Notes under the pieces: generated by a model
Seen by the model: only the letters and a program-made list of their open reading frames with translations
Databases searched by the model: none
Told to the model about the DNA's origin: nothing
Source: Takashimella koratensis
Lineage: Eukaryota; Basidiomycota; Tremellomycetes; Trichosporonales; Tetragoniomycetaceae
Direction: 5' to 3'
NCBI GenBank assembly: GCA_003116875.1
Contig: BCKT01000006.1
Span: 372,001 to 436,000, forward strand
DNA: 64,000 bases
Translations under genes and position numbers: made by a program
Part shown: piece after piece, positions 56,697 to 64,000 of the stretch
How positions within the stretch are numbered: the stretch's first letter is position 1
How the letters are laid out: the number at the start of each line of letters is the position of its first letter

Positions 56697-58115
56697 ATGT
56701 CGACCGCTTCTCCGCCTGTGGCTCCCATGGCCCCCGTATCGCGCGGTAACCGACCCTCTGTCGTGGGTCCTGACGCACCAGAGACCCCGTACCCTCTTCA
56801 ACTGCATGGAGTGGTCACGCGAGGGTTTGGAAGAGGAGCAAGGTTTCTCGGTATCCCAACTGGTGAGCTACTCTGCCGGTAGGCAGTGTCAAAGAAGAGT
56901 TTGGACTGGGACTGTCTTCGTGCTCTTTGCAACACAATCTCGACTCGATTTCCACTCCTTGATAGATCGTATCAATCAATCAACCAAGCAACCCTCTCTG
57001 GCTCCTCGTACCTCCCATTCACTCACTCGCATCTCCCCCTCCAATGTCCAAGCTAACATTTATTCCTTGTAGCCAACCTGCCCGACTCCTCCCTGGGTCC
57101 ATTGAACGACCTCGGTCTTACTGGGATCTACTACGGTTTCGCCCGTGTTCACCCATCCACTTCCACTCCCTTACCAACTGCCGCTCCTACTCCCTCGGCA
57201 TCAACGACCCACCTCCCTCTCTCCTCCGTCACTTCCTCCTCCACTCATCTCACTCCCCACGCCCCGGCCTCTGCTCATCCTTCAGTCCCCAAATCCGTCC
57301 TCCTCGACCCACTCACAGCAGCATCCATCGCCGCTCTTCCGGGCCACACCGCGCCGTACCCGCCCGACTCCAGGCCGATCGAGGACGACCAGGCCCAGCC
57401 AGGAGAGGTCGTGCAGGTCGCCAAAGGGAAGAGATTGAGTGAGGAAGACGGAAAGGTTTGGCCAATGGTCATGAGCGTGGGATGGAATCCGTATTTCAAG
57501 AATGAGAAGATCACTGCGGTGAGTGGATGATCAGAGCTCGGTTTCGGAGTGGGAAGAGATAGGGAGAGTGGGATAAGAACGGGTGTGGAGGGCCGAGGTA
57601 GTATGAAGGATGGGAAGAGATGTGAGAGGGAGAGATGCAGAGAAGGCGGTCAGACTCGGTCAGATCGATCGCGTGGTGTCGTGGAATCACCTCTGCAACC
57701 ATCATCAAATGCTGACTACCTTCTAGGAAGTCCACATCATCCACCCCTTCTCACACGACTTTTACGGGCACGACCTCTCCGTCTTGGTTCTTGGTTATAT
57801 CCGTCCCGAGCTCGACTACATCTCCAAGGGTGAGTTCAAGTCTCTACTTCTACCCGCCTATCTCTCTTCGTCCTTATCTCCGCGATACTCGCGCTCCGCT
57901 CCATCGCGCTCCATCGTGCCGCTTTGGTTCCTCGCAACAGAGATGACCGACCGTCCACTTTATCGTCCTTCAAACGGCAAGGGACCATGCTGATCACGTT
58001 TTCTCGTGCAGAGGCGCTTATCGAGGATATCCAGACCGACGTCAAAGTCGCACTCACCAGTCTCGCCCGGCCTGCTTATGCCGGCTACGCGACTGATCCG
58101 TTCCTCACTTCCTAG
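56697..58115 (+). CDS. FMN1: Riboflavin kinase, 272 aa
   Basis: Phosphorylates riboflavin to FMN. Exons 56697-56862, 57073-57518, 57727-57829, 58012-58115. Core motifs: LHGVVTRGFGRGARFLGIPTANLP (nucleotide-binding GRGxxxLGxPTAN), GIYYGFARV, WPMVMSVGWNPYFKNEK, EVHIIHPFSHDFYGHDLSVLVLGYIRPELDY, and the closing EALIEDIQTDVKVA helix. The typical eukaryotic enzyme continues from GIYYG directly into the second strand. Here about 100 residues of Pro/Ser/Thr/Ala-rich sequence are inserted, which explains the longer protein. The start is divergent from ERG28, with 285 bp between start codons. Confidence 0.93.
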
Positions 58116-58566
58116 ACTTGACTTGGGATCAGGAACAGAACAGAGTGTGTGCGAACAAAGTTGGTGAATACGGACGTTAGTATGGTCTGTGGTACCCGGG
58201 GGCAAGGGCGAAGGCGGGGGAGCAAGGGTGGCCAGGATCTCGTCAAGTGTGCATCTGCGCAAGTTGATTGTCGTCCAGGTGACATGCCTCTCGTTAGTCT
58301 GTAGAAGGAGGAGCAGCAGAAGGGGAACAGGAGCCAGCGCCCATCTGTACCCCAGGTGACAGATGCATAGATTACTGTATACAATGGAAACATGCGCGCG
58401 CTACACTAGCGGCGGGAGCTTTTCAGCAGTATGAGCAAAGTACAAAGTACAACATGAACTGAAGCAGATAAAAAGCACAGGAGAATACCCAGATGTAGTT
58501 TTGTGAAAGGGCCTTTGTCGAGATCGAGGCAAGTCGTTGTTTAGGTCCCGATGTTGTGGATCGCGT
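58116..58566. other. Interval between convergent riboflavin kinase and TFIIB-like genes
   Basis: 451 bp of 3' flank. Nothing further recognised. Confidence 0.55.
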
Positions 58567-61500
58567 TCACCCTCGAGTGGCGGACTCGCCGGTGGACTTG
58601 GGTAGGCCTTTACCTCGTCCACCGCCTCTACTGCCTCGACCTCCGCCTCTACCCTTGCCTTTCGCACCGGCTCGTCCCTTGACCTTGGACAATATCCTCT
58701 TCCCTCCTCTCTCACCGTGACTGCCACTCTCCTCACTCCTCTCATCCCCATCCCCGTCCTCATCCCCATCCCCGTCCCCGTTCCCACCTCCAAACCCGAC
58801 CAAATCCGCAGTCACCGACCAAAGGGACTGAGCGAGGGCGTCCCGCATATCTTCCTGTTCCTCATCACTATCCTCTCCTCCTCCTTGATCCTCATCATCC
58901 GAACCCGAGTTGTCCACTTCCAAGAGTCGCTTCAAGACGTCGTCATTCACCCTCGACCTACTCTCAAACCTGATTCCACTCCTTCCTCCCTCATCTTCAT
59001 CCTCATCATCGTCCCCTTCCGCATTCTCTTCCGCATTCTCTTCCTCATCCCCATCCTCTTCCTCATGATCCCTATGCCCACCCTCACTCCAACTCCTACC
59101 TTTCCCTTTCCCCTTTCCCTTGCCCTTCTTTGTCTTCTTCCACTTCCGACTCAAACTCGCGTGCCCTTTCCTACTCTCTAGGACCGTTCGATCAAACTCC
59201 CAAACCCCTGAATCCAAATACATCTTCTCCCTCGCATTCGCTTGATCTTCCGTCGCGATCATCTCCTCCAAACTCTCGGATCCGTATTTGAACAAGAAAG
59301 AGAGCTCTTTCTCGAGTTGAACGGAATCGATCGATTCGCCTTCGGCCGCGAAAGTGAATCCTTCTTCGTCCTCGTCCTCGTCCCCAACAACTCCATGGTC
59401 AAAAGTGATATGAGCGCCGGAGTAGTCGATAGAGGAAGAGACAACGAGGAGCGAATGGTCCAGCTTCACGTGGAGGTCAACGACTGAATGAATAATATGA
59501 TGTGGCGGAAGTTCGTGTGGTTTAAGGCCCGCACGGAACAGGGCTTCGATAGGGGACCATTCTGGATGGGATTGGATATACCCTCCCAAATCCGTCTTCC
59601 TCGGATTCACTCCACCCTCTACACCTATCCTCATCAAGTACTCTTTATCCACCACCTGGGGTATCTTCCCACTTTTCTTCGCTGCCTCAATCCACTCCTC
59701 CATCTCCTTCTCGACGTACTCGGGAGCCCGGCGACCACCGCTTCTCTCGTAGACCGCCCGGTAACGCAGGTACTGTTCTCGTTCACGAAGGAGGAGCCCG
59801 ATATGGTACTCTGTTGATTGCGGGTAGAGGTCCAGCCCCGCAGCTTGGGGAGAGTCGGTCAAAGCGCGTAAAGAAGGGGTTACGGAGGCTTTGCGGCTGG
59901 TCCTGTCGGCAGCGGAGGAAGGTGTAGGAGATGGACGAGTGGAACTGCCGGCCCCCGACGGAGTCGCAGGTCGCGAAGGTACGGCGAAAGTTGGTTTGAC
60001 GGAATTTAGACGCGGCGGTTGAGTATCAGATACGGACGCCGTGGAGACCTCCGAGTCTGAAGCAGCTGTGGATCGAGTCGAATCCCGCCGGGCTCGCTTC
60101 GGCAGCCGATCAGGTATCCTAGCTTTGCGCTCAGACTCCCGGATCTCGGTGTAGGCTGCATGGGCGCGTTTCAGAACGAGGCTGGATCGTGGCGAACCGT
60201 CTAGCGTCGGCCGTTGATTACCTGCTGCCGCACGCATCGCTTCAAACCTCGCAGATACAGGGATCGTAGGCACCGTCGCGGGTGTCGGGGCCGTCTCGAC
60301 GGTGAAACCATTGGGACCGATACTAAACCCAAAGGCTGCAGGAGGCTTGGTCACTCCGAAGAGACCTAAGCCAGGTGAAGTTGGCGCGAGGTCACGACGA
60401 GACGAAGTGGGTTCGGGAAGTCCGTTGTCGTCGCTGTCGACGTCGATGTCTTCATCGGAAGAATTTTCGCTCATCGTTGCTAGCATGTCTTCGATCGTAG
60501 GCGATAGTCGGCCCTCCGGCTCATTCGAGGGGTCGGCAGCAGTGTGCGGGAATCCTTGGGGTCCGATCTCAGGCCGAGCTGGAGCTGATTTGCGAGCGAG
60601 ATGGGAAGCAGTTGATGGCCGCGGCGGGTTGGCCGTGAGTTGGCGAGACAGAGAAAGGTTGATTGCTGTGGTAAGTCCCGAGCGCTTAGCTTCTTTCGCC
60701 GACAGACTGCGCTCAATGGCAGGGTCCGACGACGATCGACTTTGCAAAGGGAGCGACGAAGCGCGGTCTGTCTGGGCCAAGTCGAGATCGAGGTTCTGGA
60801 ACTGTGTCGTCGGTGCGTTACTCGCCGACAGCTCGCTCGAAGTGCGCACGAGGAGTGAACGCCCCTCGGGTCCTATTGAGTCAGTCCGAGGGGAGGAGAT
60901 TGACGATGCGGGCTGCGACGAGGTGGTGGGGGTCACGGGTCGAGAATCGTTTTGCTCCGATCGGTAAGTAACAGGCTCAGGCGCAGCTTGCGATTCCACC
61001 ACTTGGACGATCGGTATCCGATACGGATTCTTCTTCTTCAAGATCCCCGTCCGACTCGGCCTTCCTGTTGCCTCCGCGTACGCCTGAGCAAATTTCTTCG
61101 CTGCCATTGTAAACTCCTCGTCGATCGGCATCGCCGCGGTCCGTGTCGATACCCTGGCACGCATGACGTCCTCCCATCGTTTGCCGATAACCTGGGCGGA
61201 TGCGGCGGACATGATGGATTCAGGTAGAGCGCGGCGTTTGTCGGATCCGTAGTTGATCAAACCGTCGCCCATGATCCCTCTCTTTGGTTTGGGGAGGACA
61301 GGGGTAGGGATGCCGGCGTCCGGGAAGGATGTCGACCAGCAGACCAAAAGGTCACGGAGCTCGTTACGGCGTTCGTTGGACGCAGTGTATGTGCTACCGA
61401 AAGGAGCGAGGAACTCGGTTTCCAGTTGATTGATATTTGGCATGGGTTTACCGGTCAAACCCTGGATGGTGTGGACGAACAACGCGCAGCCGGTGCCAGG

Positions 61501-62605
61501 CGCACTTCGATCTCCCCAGAGGCAGACAGTTTGTTGAGCGCGGTAGAGGTTGTATGCGTCGTCCAGCACCTCGTCCCACTTAACCGAGGCAAGGTAATCC
61601 CACGTCTCGCTGTCAAGGACAAAGTCGTCGAGAGTGAGGTCTGGGTCGGTGATCGACTTGCCGGCTTTTCGGGCGCTGGACTTGAGCTGTGTGTTTTGGA
61701 GATGGGAAAGCCGGTACCGCCAGTCCATCTTGAGCAGTCGCTGTGTACGCGTCGATATGACGAGGACATGGGTGAGGATAGATTCCCGTGGTGGGATGCT
61801 GGCGTTGAGCAATACACAGAAACGCCTGTGCAACAAGGACAATGTCGACGCGTGTTCTATATACGCGATGTGATCGCGATCAAGCTTGTTCGCAGTGCCC
61901 TGTAGAGTGTCAGTAATGTCTACTTAAGATGGATGATTGTGCAGAAGAACTTGATACACTTACAAAGATCTGGGCGATGGTGGGCGCGGCGATAGAGCCG
62001 TCACCTCGAGGCACACCCGTCATGACTGGTAGTCTAGGTTTGACATGATCCATGAGCCCATCGAGCAAAGCGACATTGGCCTCCATTATCGCAAAGCGAA
62101 TAGCGATGGCGACCTTGATAGCTAGCTTGGATCCTTCGGACAAGGGGGCGTTGCGGAACTGGTTGATCTCTTGCTCTCGACCACGGATTCGCTCGTACCA
62201 TACTTTAGCGCCTAGCTTGAAGTGTTCGCATGGATGCTCGACGATTCGGGATTCTGGATGGATAAGGAAGGCATCAAAGAGTTGATTTACCATTTCCTGA
62301 AAAGATCGTCAGCGAAGTCATAACGATGTATTGCGATGAGAGAGACGACAGGGGATGGCAAAACTCACATCATGTTTCCTGCCCTTGTACTCGCGCAGAT
62401 ATTGGTAAGTGGTCAACCCAGCATGATCCTCATCCATCAACGCTCCATGCGATTCCGAGACGTTGAAGGTATTACGAGCCGCGGTGTGGTGTTCGTCAAT
62501 CGCACCGCAGACGGGACATGTCATATGATATTCGGGACTGAGGAAGAGTTCGTGAGAGGCACCCGTCCCGTCCAAGCAGGGCCGGCACACAGGCCGGAAC
62601 TCCAT
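58567..62605 (-). CDS. Large protein with N-terminal zinc-ribbon-like Cys pairs and TFIIB/cyclin-like segments, about 1300 aa
   Basis: Exons (minus): 62605-62369, 62296-61964, 61899-58567, all phase 0. An acceptor-like CCCCGCAG sits 6 bp upstream of the ATG, so an upstream exon or leader intron is possible. Visible: VCRPC, then 19 residues, then CPVCGAIDE, a zinc-ribbon spacing; a helical region (about 80-200); a second helical block with APGTGCALFVHTIQGLTGKPMP and NERRNELRDLLVCW, which resembles the second cyclin fold of TFIIB-type factors. The middle is Ser/Pro-rich and disordered. A conserved-looking helical block (YHIGLLLREREQYLRYRAVYER) follows. The tail is very acidic and Lys/Gly/Arg-rich (GKGRGGGRGSRGGG). 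I infer a TFIIB-related architecture but could not match it to Brf1, Rrn7 or TFIIB; chromatin or nucleolar function would also fit. Confidence 0.5.
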
Positions 62606-63223
62606 GCTGCGCTGCGGGGTGAGTAAGGGAAAGGCGGGATAGCGGAAGAGGGTTGGGGTATGAGCAGAGGAGAGGGATGGGAGGGAATGGGGGAGAGGGA
62701 CACGGGACAAGGGGGAAGGTGGGGCGAGTTGCAGGTGATACTAACTGAGGGTGCCGGTGCGAGCTTGTAGGCTCGCGGAGGAGGGAGGAGAGATAGCGAC
62801 CAAGGTGGATGAGGAGATGGAAAGGTGGTCAGCAAAGAGGCAAGGTTGAGAAGAGAAGCAAAGGTCAACATGGACAGGTCTCCCACGATGGTCGAGCTCA
62901 GGGCGGACACAGGGATTTGCCACCCAAGGGACGCATGGTTGGGGAAGACTCGAAACTATCGGCGATAAGAGACAGGGCTGTTTAAATCCGACACTGCCCA
63001 GGCTGCACCCAATCAGCGTCCGATTTGCTTCCGCGAGTGTTCTTTTGCCACACTCGCCTGGCTGCTGCCCGCTGGCTGGGGTGGTGACCATTGTCACCCT
63101 GGCTGACTTGTGGTTAACCCTTTGCTCTCTCTACCTGGCCTCGCTCATTCCATTTGCATTTGTGATTTTTTTCTACGTTCTCTTCTACTTCTCACCCATC
63201 TCCCACCTCATCACACATTCAAA
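62606..63223. promoter_or_regulatory. Divergent promoter region of the TFIIB-like gene and eS19
   Basis: 618 bp between divergent starts. Pyrimidine-rich just before the ribosomal gene (63160-63215), as is usual for ribosomal protein promoters and leaders. Confidence 0.5.
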
Positions 63224-64000
63224 ATGCCCGGTGTTCGCGACATCAGGTGAGTCGAGTCATCAACCGCGCGCGGATACGACAGGGAGCAGGGGGATAGCAA
63301 GAGAGATGGGTTTATGGGGCGTGCTGCATTGGGTTGGACGAGTCAAGTTGCAAGTCGCAAGTTGGAAGGAGAAAGGTGGACGGTGGTGATGGGTTTAGAC
63401 CAAAAGGAAGGAGGGAACTTGGAGTCCATGGGCAACGGAGCAATTTCGACATTTGCAGCGCGGCGAGGAGGATGGTGTGAGAGGTGTAGAGCTTGGGAAC
63501 GAGGTGTGGGAGGTTGCATCATGACGGGTGTTCCACATGGCATCGTGTCAAGATTATCAAGTGCGGGCGCTGACAATGTCCCTCTTTCTTTCAACTCTCT
63601 ATCTTCTCTTCGTCACCGCGCGTACCGTCCAACCTTGCTCTCGCTCGTTCTCTATCGTTCCGCGTACTTCTCTCCCTTCGAACATTCAATCCCATATCAC
63701 CACCTACCCCAACCACAGCGCCGAGGAGTTCATCAAAGCCTACTCTTCCCACCTCAAGCGGTCGGGTAAGCTCGAGATCCCCACCTGGGTCGACATTGTC
63801 AAGACTGGTCCCCAGAAGGAGCTCGCCCCTTATGACCCGGACTGGTTCTACGTGAGGGCCGGTGAGTACAAAGTTTTTCTCCATTGCATCATTTCTCCTT
63901 GCCCAAAACTTGTGCTAATGCCTTGGTTAGCCGCCATCGCCCGCCACATCTACCTCCGCAAGCACGTCGGTGTCGGTGCGCTCGCCAAGCTGCACGGTAG
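63224..64000 (+). CDS. RPS19: Small-subunit ribosomal protein eS19, 3' partial
   Basis: Component of the 40S head. Exons 63224-63246, 63719-63861, 63931 to the window end. The first intron is 472 bp, common in ribosomal genes. The product reads [78 protein letters not shown]. This is the eS19 core, including the W-Y-x-R-A-A-x-x-R-x-x-Y motif. Start from the conserved MPGV N-terminus. Confidence 0.95.

Overview
This is nuclear DNA of a GC-rich, intron-dense basidiomycete fungus. Most genes are split by 50-100 bp GT...AG introns with a CTNAC-like branch motif just before the acceptor. The gene content (PDK1 kinase, alpha-actinin, Rox3-type MED19, Mrd1, ERG28, an OPT transporter, a Zn2Cys6 factor, Kex2-type repeat precursors) and the gene style suggest Agaricomycotina, most likely a Tremellomycete yeast. 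That placement is inference. Exon junctions were assembled by hand: splice signals were read on the correct strand and checked for frame continuity across every junction. They are models, not transcript-supported.

Layout. 1-3962 (+): 3' part of a PDK1-like kinase, followed by a poly-C tract. 5286-5832 (-): small AN1 zinc-finger protein. 7840-13093 (-): 1699-residue Gln/Ala/His-rich protein of unknown function. 14681-14953 (-): doubtful short coding stretch. 15648-16938 (-): cofilin. 17506-21068 (-): 20-exon alpha-actinin, divergent from MRD1 (+, 21362-24262). 24577-25307 (-): small probable mitochondrial protein. 25960-27857 (+): KE4-type ZIP zinc transporter. 28546-30952 (+): CBM48/Crp1-like protein. 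31733-33854 (-): Mediator subunit 19.

34422-53768 is the most interesting block. It starts with a secreted precursor of about 33 exons, in which nearly every exon encodes one Kex2-type peptide unit (-, 34422-38509). Divergent from it is an OPT oligopeptide transporter (+, 42857-46535). Next comes a second secreted precursor with eight near-identical Trp-ended peptides separated by Lys-Arg (+, 48766-49467), then a Zn2Cys6 transcription factor (-, 50568-53768). The two precursors share a peptide type (GFGFGS...P.AWKR). These peptides resemble the Cryptococcus quorum-sensing peptide Qsp1, which is imported by an OPT transporter, so the block could be a peptide export/import signalling locus. This is a hypothesis.

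The rest is housekeeping: a peroxisomal enoyl-CoA hydratase/isomerase (+, 54135-55285), ERG28 (-, 55537-56411), riboflavin kinase (+, 56697-58115), a large protein with a TFIIB-like appearance (-, 58567-62605), and the 5' part of ribosomal protein eS19 (+, 63224-64000, cut by the window end).
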